A DNA stretch of 64,000 bases, from the NCBI RefSeq assembly GCF_012102745.1, contig NZ_JAAVSY010000010.1, positions 37,360 through 101,359 on the forward strand. The letters run 5' to 3'. This DNA is from Haematospirillum sp. H4485 (GTDB taxonomy: Bacteria; Pseudomonadota; Alphaproteobacteria; Rhodospirillales; Rhodospirillaceae). The stretch's first letter is position 1; every line of letters starts with the position of its first letter. A program made the translations under genes and the position numbers. This document shows positions 46,491 through 55,275 of this stretch, one piece after another. The notes under the pieces are model-generated. The model was given only the letters and a program-made list of their open reading frames with translations. It had not been told where the DNA came from and did no database searches.

Positions 46491-47344
46491 GCATGAAACC
46501 AGAAGACTTCGAATATCTCGTCAAACTCCTTAAGGACCGCTCCGGGCTTGTCCTGAATGCAGATAAATCGTATCTGCTGGAAAGTCGGCTGATGCCCATT
46601 GCCCGCAAGCGCGGATTCAAGGGGATTGAGGAGCTTACAGAAAAGCTGCGGGCTAATGATGAAGCCTTGGCTTCTGATGTGACCGAAGCCATGACAACAA
46701 ATGAGTCCTTCTTTTTCAGGGACCAGAAGCCGTTTGATCAGTTCAAAGATATTGTGCTTCCGAATCTTTTGCGTACACGCGCAACCAAGAAGTCCTTTCG
46801 TATCTGGTGTGCTGCGGCATCTTCGGGGCAGGAACCATATTCCCTTTCCATGATTCTGAAGGAAGAGGCAGCAAAACTGGCAGGATGGAAAACAGAAATT
46901 ATTGGCACAGACCTGTCCAAAGAAATTTTGGAAAAGGCAAAGACAGGCCTTTACAGCCAGTTTGAGGTCCAACGTGGCTTGCCCATCACTTTGCTCGTCA
47001 AATATTTCCACAAGCGTGATGACCAGTGGGAGATTGATGCGGGTATACGGGCAATGGTTAATTTCCGGGAATTCAACCTTCTGAGTGACCTCAGCTCGCT
47101 GGGAGGGTTTGATGTCGTCTTCTGTCGCAATGTCCTGATATATTTTGATCAGGCAACAAAGGGCCGTGTCCTTGAAGGCATCGCCAAGTTGATGTCTGAC
47201 GATGGCGTTCTTTACTTGGGCGGTGCCGAGACTGTTCTGGGCATCACGGACAAGTTCAAGCCCGTTCCCAACCAGCGTGGTGCTTATGCCGTTGTCAAAG
47301 GGGCAGGCAATGTTCCGTGTCTTGGTGCAGAGCCTGCCAAGTAA
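46487..47344 (+). CDS. cheR: Chemotaxis protein methyltransferase CheR
   Basis: Methylates receptor glutamates using S-adenosylmethionine. The N-terminal helical domain contains LLKDRSGLVLNADKSYLLESR; the catalytic domain has TTNESFFFRD, WCAAASSGQEPYSLSM (S-adenosylmethionine motif) and VVFCRNVLIYF. It has 285 residues. It opens with ATGAGCATG overlapping the cheB stop. It is the last gene of the che operon; apt follows on the other strand. Confidence 0.96.
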   Translation: MSMKPEDFEYLVKLLKDRSGLVLNADKSYLLESRLMPIARKRGFKGIEELTEKLRANDEALASDVTEAMTTNESFFFRDQKPFDQFKDIVLPNLLRTRATKKSFRIWCAAASSGQEPYSLSMILKEEAAKLAGWKTEIIGTDLSKEILEKAKTGLYSQFEVQRGLPITLLVKYFHKRDDQWEIDAGIRAMVNFREFNLLSDLSSLGGFDVVFCRNVLIYFDQATKGRVLEGIAKLMSDDGVLYLGGAETVLGITDKFKPVPNQRGAYAVVKGAGNVPCLGAEPAK

Positions 47345-47372
47345 TGCACGGACTTATTCTTCGACCGATAGG

Positions 47373-47894
47373 CTATGTGTCGTAGTCTACCAGCGTTGCA
47401 ACCGGAACATCCAGTCTATCTCGTCCCTTGAGAAAATTCAGTTCGATGATAGCGGCCAGTCCCACAACTTCAGCGCCGACCTTTCTTAACAGGTTTACAG
47501 CGGCGTTGGCCGTTCCCCCCGTCGCCAAGAGATCATCGAGAACAACGACACGCTGGCCAGGCTGTATGGCATCAGCCTGTATTTCGATGGTGTCAGTGCC
47601 ATACTCCAGATCATAGGAATAACTGATTGTTGGCCCAGGCAACTTGTTGCGTTTGCGCACCATGACAAACCCGCATCCCAGCTTCAGTGCCAAGGGCGCT
47701 GCGGTCAGGAAACCACGCGACTCAATGCCGGCCAATACATCTGGCCTCCAAGCCCCGACAGCTTTGGCCAGTCTCCCCATGGTGACTTGCCAAGCATCCG
47801 GATCACGTAGCAAGGTCGATATATCGTAGAAGTTTATGCCTGGTTTGGGAAAGTCCGGGATCGATCGTATATGGCTCCGGATATCGATGGGCAT
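47373..47894 (-). CDS. apt: Adenine phosphoribosyltransferase
   Basis: Salvages adenine to AMP using phosphoribosyl pyrophosphate. The PRPP-binding motif [18 protein letters not shown] is complete, and the N-terminus [16 protein letters not shown] is typical. The 173-residue length is normal. The start ATG has AAGGAA upstream; the frame is open for another 14 codons. It is convergent with cheR, and its promoter probably lies at 48010-48038. Confidence 0.96.
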   Translation of the reverse strand: MPIDIRSHIRSIPDFPKPGINFYDISTLLRDPDAWQVTMGRLAKAVGAWRPDVLAGIESRGFLTAAPLALKLGCGFVMVRKRNKLPGPTISYSYDLEYGTDTIEIQADAIQPGQRVVVLDDLLATGGTANAAVNLLRKVGAEVVGLAAIIELNFLKGRDRLDVPVATLVDYDT

Positions 47895-48221
47895 GTTTTT
47901 TCCTTGGGTATTGAGTCTGAAGCATTCCAAGGGCACCCCACTTCTTCGGGGAGAGGCATTTCAAGCCGTTCTGGTCCGGAGAGGAACCCGATGGTAGCTT
48001 ATTGCCAAGGTAATAGAAAGGGTTGCGTATAACGTCAACAAAATAAGCCATTTTTTAATGGATCAGTCTTGATCGGGGAATGTAGAAGTGCCACCCTGAC
48101 CCGTGGTATACAGGAAGAAGAAAAGCAGGGACAGGTCCTTTATTTTTCTGTACTTTTTGTGCAAGTGCGAAATAGCGCATGGTGCGGCCAGCTCCGTAAC
48201 AAGGCAGATAGGCAGGATGCA
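47895..48221. other. Intergenic region between apt and the DUF2336 gene
   Basis: The 327-base divergent spacer holds a likely apt promoter (see separate entry). Towards the DUF2336 gene the sequence is mixed AT-rich, with no gene or structured RNA that I can support. The frame of the DUF2336 gene stays open back to 48069, but that part shows no similarity and has no good ribosome-binding site. Confidence 0.6.
48010..48038 (-). promoter_or_regulatory. Likely promoter of apt
   Basis: On the minus strand, TTGACG (48033-48038) and TATTAC (48010-48015) are separated by exactly 17 bases, matching a vegetative promoter. The apt start codon lies ~115 bases downstream. Confidence 0.5.
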
Positions 48222-49358
48222 ATGGCAGATATTCAGCTGACAGCCGAAGATGTACAAAATCTGTTGCGGGAGCCGTCCCCTGAGATCCGGGTGGATTTGG
48301 CGTCCAAGGTCGCCCGTCAGTTTGATGCGGTTGATCTTTCGGAATCCGAGCGTGAAATTGCCGAGGAGATTTTTCGTATCATGGTGCAGGATGCCGAGGT
48401 GCGTGTCCGTGAAGCGCTCGCGCTGAATCTCAAGGACAATTCGATGGTGCCGCGGGATGTTGCCCTGTCATTGGCCCGGGATGTAGACAGTGTGTCTTTG
48501 CCCCTGTTGCAGTTCTCCGAGGTACTGACCGCCGAAGATCTGGTTGAAATTGTCCGAAGTCAGAAAAGTCAGGATGTTCTCAAGGCTGTCGCCAAGCGCC
48601 GGGTTGTTGAGGCAAATGTTGCTGATGAACTGGTGAACCGGGGTGATGCAGACGTGGCAGCCACGTTGGCGGGAAATGCCGGTGCCGAGCTGACCGAAAA
48701 GTCCATGCTGAAAATTGTGGAGCGGTTTGGAGACCATGAAGTTGTGCATGGGCCATTGGCAACCCGTGCCTATTTGCCGGTAACGGTTACGGAGCGCTTG
48801 GTAAACCGTGTGTCGGAGGCACTGAAGGAGCATATTCTTCACCGCCATGAATTGCCCCCTGACCTCGCTGCCGATCTGGTGATGCAAACGCGGGAACGTG
48901 CGGTTATTTCACTGTCATCCGAATCATCGGAAGATGATGTAGAGCGTTTGGTACGGCAGATGTCAGATCATAAGCGTTTGACGCCGTCGATCGTTGTGCG
49001 CGCCATCTGCATGGGTGATCTGGTTTTCTTTGAATATGCGATGGCAGCCCGTTCCCGCCTTCCTGTTGTCAACGTACGTCGCTTGATCCATGATAGTGGT
49101 GCCTTGGGCCTGAAAGGTATTTTCCAGAAGTGTCGCATGCCGGAAAATATGTATCCTGCCGTTCGCGCTGCCATTGATGTCATTGCCGAAACAGACTTTG
49201 ACGGCGAGGATGGAGATATTGAGCGTCACCAGCGCCGGGTTCTGGAAAGAATTCTGACCCAGTATGGTGATCTGGGTGTTGATCTTGAGAAGTCCGATCT
49301 TGAATACCTTCTGGCCAAGGTCGAAAAGCTGCCTCATCCCACGGGTGGCATTTCGTAG
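48222..49358 (+). CDS. DUF2336 domain protein
   Basis: A 378-residue acidic, helix-rich soluble protein resembling the DUF2336 family, which is common in Rhodospirillales and of unknown function. The repeated pattern of short helices (for example VRVREALALNLKDN, TLAGNAGAELTEKS, ERLVNRVSEAL) suggests HEAT-like packing. There is no signal peptide or catalytic motif. The start is the ATG of MADIQLTAED with GGCAGGATG upstream. It has its own terminator and is probably monocistronic. A link to chemotaxis or cell-cycle control from its neighbourhood is speculation. Confidence 0.75.
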   Translation: MADIQLTAEDVQNLLREPSPEIRVDLASKVARQFDAVDLSESEREIAEEIFRIMVQDAEVRVREALALNLKDNSMVPRDVALSLARDVDSVSLPLLQFSEVLTAEDLVEIVRSQKSQDVLKAVAKRRVVEANVADELVNRGDADVAATLAGNAGAELTEKSMLKIVERFGDHEVVHGPLATRAYLPVTVTERLVNRVSEALKEHILHRHELPPDLAADLVMQTRERAVISLSSESSEDDVERLVRQMSDHKRLTPSIVVRAICMGDLVFFEYAMAARSRLPVVNVRRLIHDSGALGLKGIFQKCRMPENMYPAVRAAIDVIAETDFDGEDGDIERHQRRVLERILTQYGDLGVDLEKSDLEYLLAKVEKLPHPTGGIS

Positions 49359-49381
49359 CCTTTGCCTCTGTATTTCTGTAG

Positions 49382-49417
49382 AAAAAAGCTCCCCGGATAA
49401 TTGCCGGGGAGCTTTTT
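49382..49417. terminator. Bidirectional terminator
   Basis: A 10-bp perfect stem (AGCTCCCCGG / CCGGGGAGCT) with a 7-base loop is flanked by six A on one side and five T on the other. It terminates the DUF2336 gene and may also serve the autotransporter coming from the other strand. Confidence 0.9.
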
Positions 49418-49490
49418 GTTGTTTCATCAGGTCTCGCAAGTTTCTGGCAGAGGCCTCAAGACGAGTGCCCCTGCCAGTCTTCTTCCAGGA

Positions 49491-52400
49491 TCAGAAGTTG
49501 ATACGTCCGGTCAACATGCCATTATGCGATACATAACCGGCGCGCATTTCCGCATCGTAATCAGCACGTACTTCCCACACACCATCAGACGTCGTATAGC
49601 CCATGCCGGCACCGACAGTACCGCCCAGTTTCGACGGCTTGAGACCCGGTGTCTGGATGGTTGCGCCGGCTCCGGCATACTTGGCTGTAGCCGTGGCATC
49701 ATCACCCAGGAATTCATACAGGGCCGCAGCCCGTAGTTCCGGCCGCAGCTCTGCCCCGGAGCGCATCGTATGATCATAGGCAACAACACCCCCCAAGCTT
49801 CCTTCCAGGATTTGGGTGGAGGGTGGGTTGATCGTCAGGTTTGACCCTTCAGCCCCGGTTTCCGTGTAGCTGGACGGGCTGTTGTAGCTGTAGAACATCC
49901 CGGCCTTCGGAGTCAGGGTTACCGCCCCCTTGTGCAGAGGCATGCCGACAGCAGTACTGGCCGAGTACTGGTGCGCATCGTATTCACCGTTTGCGGTACG
50001 GTTCAGGCCGCCAAAGGTGATCCGGCGCGATGTCTTGATGGTATTGTAGGCCCAGGCCAGTTGACCTTCGACAAAATACCGGCCCGGCTCGTAAGATCCG
50101 TACAAGGCAACCTGATAGGAGTTGATGTCGGTCTTGGATTGGCCGCTGTCCTTTCCTTTGACATCGGACTGAGCATAGCTGAGTGCCCCGCCCAGACGAA
50201 GCGTTTCCGTTACCTTGTTGTCCAACCCGATGGTGGCCCCATAGGTGTTGGTGCGGTTCCCGGCGACACCATTGCGGGCCTTCTGGGTGGCAATTCCGCC
50301 AGTCACTTTTATCCACGCCCCGTTGCGACGGGTATCATCACCGGCGGCGATACCGCTTTGCTGAAGGCCGGCGGTCTGGGCTTCCCCCCGGGTTGCTGCC
50401 AAGCGTGTTGAGACAGCTCCGGCCGCTGCGCGCGAAGCGCCTGTAATGGCTTGGGTTGCGGCAACATTGCTGCTGGTGGTGCTTTGCTCGGCGGCCAGCT
50501 TGATATCGGCAGCATTACCCGATAGCACAACCTTTTCATAAGCTTGGCGCAGGTCACCGTCTCCGGTCTTTTCAGCGACAGCCAGACCGGAGGCAAACGC
50601 CTTGGCCACGGTTGCACTGGCTCCGCTTCTGGATACCAGATCTGCCGTTTTTGCACTGCTGGAAGATCCAATCAGGTAAGAGCCGTCGCTTTTGTTGGTC
50701 ATCCTGTAATCAAGAATGTTGTTATAGGCATTGTTTTCGATCTTCGGGATGATTTCCTTCAGTTTGTCCTCGGTGACAGTGCCTTCAAACACGCGAATAG
50801 CTTTATTGACGACGCCGGAAACGTTAAGGGTCGTTTGGTCAAAGTCGAAGCTATTGGCCTTGATCCAAGCATTCGGGTTTTCTGCCGACAGATTGATCCT
50901 GGAGCCGTCTTTAGACTCAAACTTCCCGGCAACGTCCAGCTGATTATCCAGGTTCAGCGTGCTTCCGGCATCATTGGTATAGTCACGCTCAACTTTCATC
51001 GCGGCGTTGATGTTGTGGGTGCCTTGGTTGGTGTAGTTTCCTTTGACCGTTGTTGCGGCTTTGGTGTTGTGGATGCCTTCGTTGGTAACGTTATCGGAAT
51101 ACGTTACGGCGATGTTGTCTTCAAACACAGTGTTCCCGCGGATGAAAATGTCCCGCACGTAGTCGTAAGATGGTGCCCCTGCACCTTCTCTTTTGTGGGT
51201 ACCGCCACTGTATTCAACCCGCCCCAGGCGTTTCCCGGCTTCACCCAGCTGGGTATTAAGGATCTTCGTTTCGCCAAGGTTAGCAGAGAAACGGAAGGTT
51301 CCATCCCCGTCGTTCTCGCCAACCACCTTTTTCAGGCCGGTTGCATCGCCGCGCATGTCAACTGTTATTCCCTTGGCAACGGTCCATATACCACCGCTGG
51401 CGTCTTCCGTGATTTCTAATGTTGCTTCGTCATCGGGGTTTGTTGGCTTGAACAGCGCATTCTTTGCATGGAATTGGGTGTAGGACAGGGTATTCCCCGT
51501 TACGATATCAATCCGAACATTACCAACCTGCTTGCTGGCCTCACCGATACTGCCCCCGGAGTTGTCTGCAGTGGCATTCTTGATATGAAAATTGCCGGCA
51601 CCGTCATTTTCAACGCGCAGGCGCCCCTTCAGGGCATCAAATTTTTTCAGCTCATTATCTTTCAGCCAGATGTCCTTCTTTGATGCAACCTTCATCAAGT
51701 CCATTCGGCCTGTCAGGAAGATATCCTCTTCATTATAGATATCGCCTTTGGCCTTCCCGATAACACCAGTGTCACGGGTTTCCAGATGGAGCGTGCCGCC
51801 TGTGCGATAGGCGTCTGCACGGCCATATGCGGGGAATTTGTCGGCATCGTCCGCTACAGTTTTTGCAGCTTCTGCGGCCTGAATATCCCGGTGGGCGATG
51901 GCCTTGGCGATGGTTACGTTGGCTATGCGTTGCAGATATTCTGCTTCTTCTACAGGGGCAGCTTTTTTACTGTCCAGAGTTACGCCAAGGGTAACCAATT
52001 TGGACCGCAAGGCGGCGTTGGCCGTTTCCAAGGTCGTTTTTGCTGTATGCGCTGTTTGTATGGCACTGTGGTTGTTGATTGCGGCCTGAAGGTCATCAAT
52101 TTCCCTCTGAAGGTCATCAATTCCTGTGCTGTCGCCTGGGGTGTACCCTGCAATAGCGGCAAGGGTTGCCGGTTTGTTGCCGCCTGCCAGGCCGTTTCCT
52201 TCAGCCACATTTATGATCGCGGTGGGTGATGCATTCCCGAGCTTGCTGAAAACATCAACAGTCCTCTTCTGCGCTTCCAGAGTGTTGGATGGCGTTGCAA
52301 CGGCTTCTTTGTCTCTTGTTTCGGCTGTTTCCAGAACCGCCCGCACATCTCCCAAGGTGGGTTGATCGCCCAGAGCAAGTCCAGCTGCTGCTACCTTGTC

Positions 52401-54344
52401 TTTGATATCTTGTTTTTTAGCCTCTATCGCCTTCAGGTCCCGATAGGCTTTGGTCAGGATCTCGAGGCGCGTGCTTGGTGTATCCGGCAAAGCCTGCCCA
52501 TTATCCGTCCAGTTGTTATTGCCGCTGAGCCGTTTTATTTCAGCTTCAATCTGTGCCGTAGTCAAATCCGCAAGTTTGGTGGTAGTGGCCCCCGCCAGAA
52601 CAGTCCCCCCGGTTTGCAATTTGGCCCCGGTCAGGCCAGTGGACAGAACTTCCACATCACCCCACGTTCCTTCTGTTGTGTCTGCCAGATCGGACAGGGC
52701 GCTGACCTTGTCATCCTGTGCATAGCCCTCAAGAACAGAAAGCTTCGTGTTATCGGCGGTTGCTGCCCAATTATTATCAACGGCACTGAGACGTTCACCA
52801 AGAGCTGTTGCATCCAGACTGCCTTCCAGGGCTTTGGCTTTTTCCCACACGGTGTAGGCCGCTTGTTCCTCAGCAGCCCAACCGCTCCGGACGTCCTCGG
52901 CGATCGCATCGGTTTCATTCCAGTCAACCTTTACACCCTTTACAGCAGCAACAGCCTTTGCCTTGGTTGTGCCCAGTGTGCCCCGCAATGCGCTGAGTGT
53001 GGAGTCGCCTATGGTCAAGGGATTGTTGCTATCATCCTTTAGCTCTGCTGTGCCCAGAGCAATTCTCAGTGCAGCGATATCGCTACTTATTGTTCCGATT
53101 GTCGTTCTGAGGATTTTTGCGGTAGCGCCTTTTGTTTTTGCGTCAGTTTTGACCGTAGTAAACTCTCCGGTCAGGCCCGCCGTGTTGATCTTGCCAAGGG
53201 TGCCTTGAACGGCAGTCTTTTTGTTACTATCGCCCAGCAGAGCAGACACAGCCCGGGCGCGTGCCTCGACGCTACCATCTGTGAATCCTGTTCGCGGTGT
53301 CGTCAGGCCGTTGGTTATGGCTTCCGCTTCCGCTTTGATGACGTCAAGGGCAGGGGCATTCGCGCCAATCAGAGTGCCGAAGGTGACAGCGGTGCCCCCG
53401 GTTCGTACCCTCAACCCACTCAGGCCATCAATCCGGGCTTTCAGGTCTTGTACGTCTTGCGTCTTCAGGGCTTGTAGCGCGGTATTCCGTCTTTCGGCTG
53501 CTTGCGCAGTCCTAATTTCCCCTTCAAGGCGGGCAATGGCAGTATCAGGCGTTTCTCGCTGTCCCTGTATTGCCGCGTTTCGTGCTAGCAATGCATCCAG
53601 AACCGCAGCGTATCCCGCCGTGTCAGTTGGCGCAGCGCTTTTTCCTGCCAGGTCCCTGTAAACTTTCTCCTGCGCCAGAAACTGTTTGTAGGTACCTGTC
53701 TGGCCTGTCAAACCTGCGGCAGTCCACAGATTGCCTGAGGCCGTTTCTCCCAGCTTCCGTTCCAGCCAAGCTTGTGTATCAGCTTGAGCTTTGTTTAATT
53801 CTTTGTTGGTCTTTTCTCTGTTTTTAGTGTCCCTCTCTCCCTCAAGAGTAGCTTTGTTTTTCAGCGTTCCTCCATCAAAAGCCACGGGGTGTGCGACCAG
53901 AATGCCCGCATCAAAGTTTCTCGGGGTTCTGGCCACAGCATTGGCCAACTCGGGCAGCTTTTCCTGCCCCGCTTCACTTGGGGAGCCGGTGAAAGTCTGG
54001 GTGCTAGCTGTTCCTGACCATCCTGCATGGAAATCAAAGCCTTCTACCTGTGACGCAAGCCCCGGCAAAGGTTCAGTATTTGCTTTTTCCCCGACCACAG
54101 CATCGTAGTCCGCTGCGGTTATCCCTGCCTTTGCCAGCGCATTCTGTGCCTTGGTTGTTGCATCCGTCAGCTCACGCTTTTTGCCATCTATCCTGGCTTT
54201 AGTAACGCAGACTTCGATATTACCTGCCTTGTTTGGGTCAAAGGCTTCATCAGTGTCGCAGTTTGTCGCATACGCGATGCCGGGCAGGGAAAGGGCAGCG
54301 GCCAAAGCGGTGGTGGCCAGAAGGTTTGTACGGATTTCAGACAT
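49491..54344 (-). CDS. Autotransporter (type Va) with a very large passenger
   Basis: A 1617-residue secreted or surface protein. A Sec signal peptide covers residues 1-26 (hydrophobic core LLATTALAAALSLPG, cleavage after AYA). The last ~280 residues form an autotransporter beta-barrel: alternating aromatic strands (for example YSYNSPSSYTE, WEVRADYDAEMRAGYVS) ending in a C-terminal Phe. Residues ~870-1270 show beta-helix-like sequence (NEGIHNTKAATTVKGNYTNQ). The first ~830 residues instead are Ala/Leu/Lys/Thr-rich and look helical. No serine protease or RGD motif was noticed. The start ATG lies ~150 bases downstream of an AT-rich promoter region. Its function is probably adhesion or surface coating (inference). 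Confidence 0.9.
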   Translation of the reverse strand: MSEIRTNLLATTALAAALSLPGIAYATNCDTDEAFDPNKAGNIEVCVTKARIDGKKRELTDATTKAQNALAKAGITAADYDAVVGEKANTEPLPGLASQVEGFDFHAGWSGTASTQTFTGSPSEAGQEKLPELANAVARTPRNFDAGILVAHPVAFDGGTLKNKATLEGERDTKNREKTNKELNKAQADTQAWLERKLGETASGNLWTAAGLTGQTGTYKQFLAQEKVYRDLAGKSAAPTDTAGYAAVLDALLARNAAIQGQRETPDTAIARLEGEIRTAQAAERRNTALQALKTQDVQDLKARIDGLSGLRVRTGGTAVTFGTLIGANAPALDVIKAEAEAITNGLTTPRTGFTDGSVEARARAVSALLGDSNKKTAVQGTLGKINTAGLTGEFTTVKTDAKTKGATAKILRTTIGTISSDIAALRIALGTAELKDDSNNPLTIGDSTLSALRGTLGTTKAKAVAAVKGVKVDWNETDAIAEDVRSGWAAEEQAAYTVWEKAKALEGSLDATALGERLSAVDNNWAATADNTKLSVLEGYAQDDKVSALSDLADTTEGTWGDVEVLSTGLTGAKLQTGGTVLAGATTTKLADLTTAQIEAEIKRLSGNNNWTDNGQALPDTPSTRLEILTKAYRDLKAIEAKKQDIKDKVAAAGLALGDQPTLGDVRAVLETAETRDKEAVATPSNTLEAQKRTVDVFSKLGNASPTAIINVAEGNGLAGGNKPATLAAIAGYTPGDSTGIDDLQREIDDLQAAINNHSAIQTAHTAKTTLETANAALRSKLVTLGVTLDSKKAAPVEEAEYLQRIANVTIAKAIAHRDIQAAEAAKTVADDADKFPAYGRADAYRTGGTLHLETRDTGVIGKAKGDIYNEEDIFLTGRMDLMKVASKKDIWLKDNELKKFDALKGRLRVENDGAGNFHIKNATADNSGGSIGEASKQVGNVRIDIVTGNTLSYTQFHAKNALFKPTNPDDEATLEITEDASGGIWTVAKGITVDMRGDATGLKKVVGENDGDGTFRFSANLGETKILNTQLGEAGKRLGRVEYSGGTHKREGAGAPSYDYVRDIFIRGNTVFEDNIAVTYSDNVTNEGIHNTKAATTVKGNYTNQGTHNINAAMKVERDYTNDAGSTLNLDNQLDVAGKFESKDGSRINLSAENPNAWIKANSFDFDQTTLNVSGVVNKAIRVFEGTVTEDKLKEIIPKIENNAYNNILDYRMTNKSDGSYLIGSSSSAKTADLVSRSGASATVAKAFASGLAVAEKTGDGDLRQAYEKVVLSGNAADIKLAAEQSTTSSNVAATQAITGASRAAAGAVSTRLAATRGEAQTAGLQQSGIAAGDDTRRNGAWIKVTGGIATQKARNGVAGNRTNTYGATIGLDNKVTETLRLGGALSYAQSDVKGKDSGQSKTDINSYQVALYGSYEPGRYFVEGQLAWAYNTIKTSRRITFGGLNRTANGEYDAHQYSASTAVGMPLHKGAVTLTPKAGMFYSYNSPSSYTETGAEGSNLTINPPSTQILEGSLGGVVAYDHTMRSGAELRPELRAAALYEFLGDDATATAKYAGAGATIQTPGLKPSKLGGTVGAGMGYTTSDGVWEVRADYDAEMRAGYVSHNGMLTGRINF

Positions 54345-54494
54345 AACGGGGGAATAATCCTTGTGTATGAACGCCAGACAAAAACGGCACACGAACCGCG
54401 CACCATGACAGATCGCCAAGAGCAATCATTAAATATCCGGGCATTTATACGAAAATTATCTGATAAGATGAAATATATTTTATTATTTTTTTAT

Positions 54495-54515
54495 AAAAAA
54501 GCGTGCACAAGCACG
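54495..54515 (-). terminator. Terminator after the globin gene
   Basis: On the minus strand, CGTGC-TTGT-GCACG is followed by a C and six T. A second hairpin (CCTGTG / CACAGG) lies just before it. The AT-rich stretch beyond it (54430-54500) probably holds the autotransporter promoter. Confidence 0.7.
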
Positions 54516-54572
54516 ACCTGTGCTTCTCAGGATCACAGGCCCGTCTTGCGACGAAATAAAAAACAGGATGCG

Positions 54573-55001
54573 CTAGAACAAACGCTCACCACGCTGGATG
54601 GCCAGCGCCATGCGGAACGATGCGGCCATGCGTTCCGCGCGTATGCACAATTGTTCCGCCGGTTCAGGGCAGAACACATCAGTTGTGGTGGCGCGGAACA
54701 GGGCCAGCCACTGGGTAAAGTGATGATCCTGCAAATCAGGCAAAGCCAGATGCGCGGGCAGTGGGCGCCCGTCATAAGTGCGGGTGCCCAGCATCATGGA
54801 ACACCAGAACTCCACCATCTTGTCCAAGTGTGGTTGCCAGTTGCCCTGGATTGTGCTCTCGAACACTGGCCCCAGATCAGGGTGTGCTTGTACGCGGTCG
54901 TAGAAAGCCAGAACCAAACGGCGCAGGGAATCCCGGTCGATCACCGCAGCCCGTTCCTGCGGGGTCCACGCGTGCCAGTGGGGGTGATCGACCGGTGCCA
55001 T
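54573..55001 (-). CDS. Group III truncated hemoglobin
   Basis: A 142-residue protein with the 2-on-2 globin pattern of group III truncated hemoglobins: LVLAFYDRVQAHPDLGPVFE, WQPHLDKMVEFWCSMML, then GRPLPAHLALPDLQDHHFTQWLALF with the proximal histidine in the DHH and the conserved G8 tryptophan (QWL). Proteins of this group bind O2, NO or peroxide, with roles still debated. The gene follows bolA after five bases and is the last of the pur-bolA run, where alphaproteobacteria commonly have grxD. Confidence 0.88.
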   Translation of the reverse strand: MAPVDHPHWHAWTPQERAAVIDRDSLRRLVLAFYDRVQAHPDLGPVFESTIQGNWQPHLDKMVEFWCSMMLGTRTYDGRPLPAHLALPDLQDHHFTQWLALFRATTTDVFCPEPAEQLCIRAERMAASFRMALAIQRGERLF

Positions 55002-55006
55002 GGCGT

Positions 55007-55240
55007 TTATTCCGGCACGGCGGTTTGCAGTGCCAGGGCGTGTAACTCTCCGCCCATTTTGCCCTTCAGTGCCGCGTACACCATCTGGTGCTGTTGCACG
55101 CGGCTTTTGCCGGCAAACGCGCGGGATATAACCCGGGCAGCATAATGGTCACCATCTCCGGCCAGATCTTCGATCACCACGTCGGCGTCGGGAAACGCCT
55201 CGCGGATCAGGGCTTCGATATCAGCGGCGTGCATGGCCAT
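55007..55240 (-). CDS. BolA-family protein
   Basis: A 77-residue BolA-like protein, which normally pairs with monothiol glutaredoxins in iron-sulfur handling. The class-specific end RVQQHQMVYAALKGKMGGELHALAL includes the conserved histidines; the N-terminal EALIREAFPDADVVIEDLAGDGDHY is typical of the YrbA/BolA2 branch. The start is one of two ATG codons. It is 35 bases after purL. Confidence 0.93.
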   Translation of the reverse strand: MAMHAADIEALIREAFPDADVVIEDLAGDGDHYAARVISRAFAGKSRVQQHQMVYAALKGKMGGELHALALQTAVPE

Positions 55241-55275
55241 GGTCTATCGTGTCCTTTCGCTGTGTTGTGCTGCTT

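Noticed and set aside
50544..53661. Several open frames on the plus strand within the autotransporter gene
   Set aside because: They are antisense to a continuous 1617-codon gene with signal peptide and barrel. The frames are a by-product of the Ala/Thr-rich coding strand.
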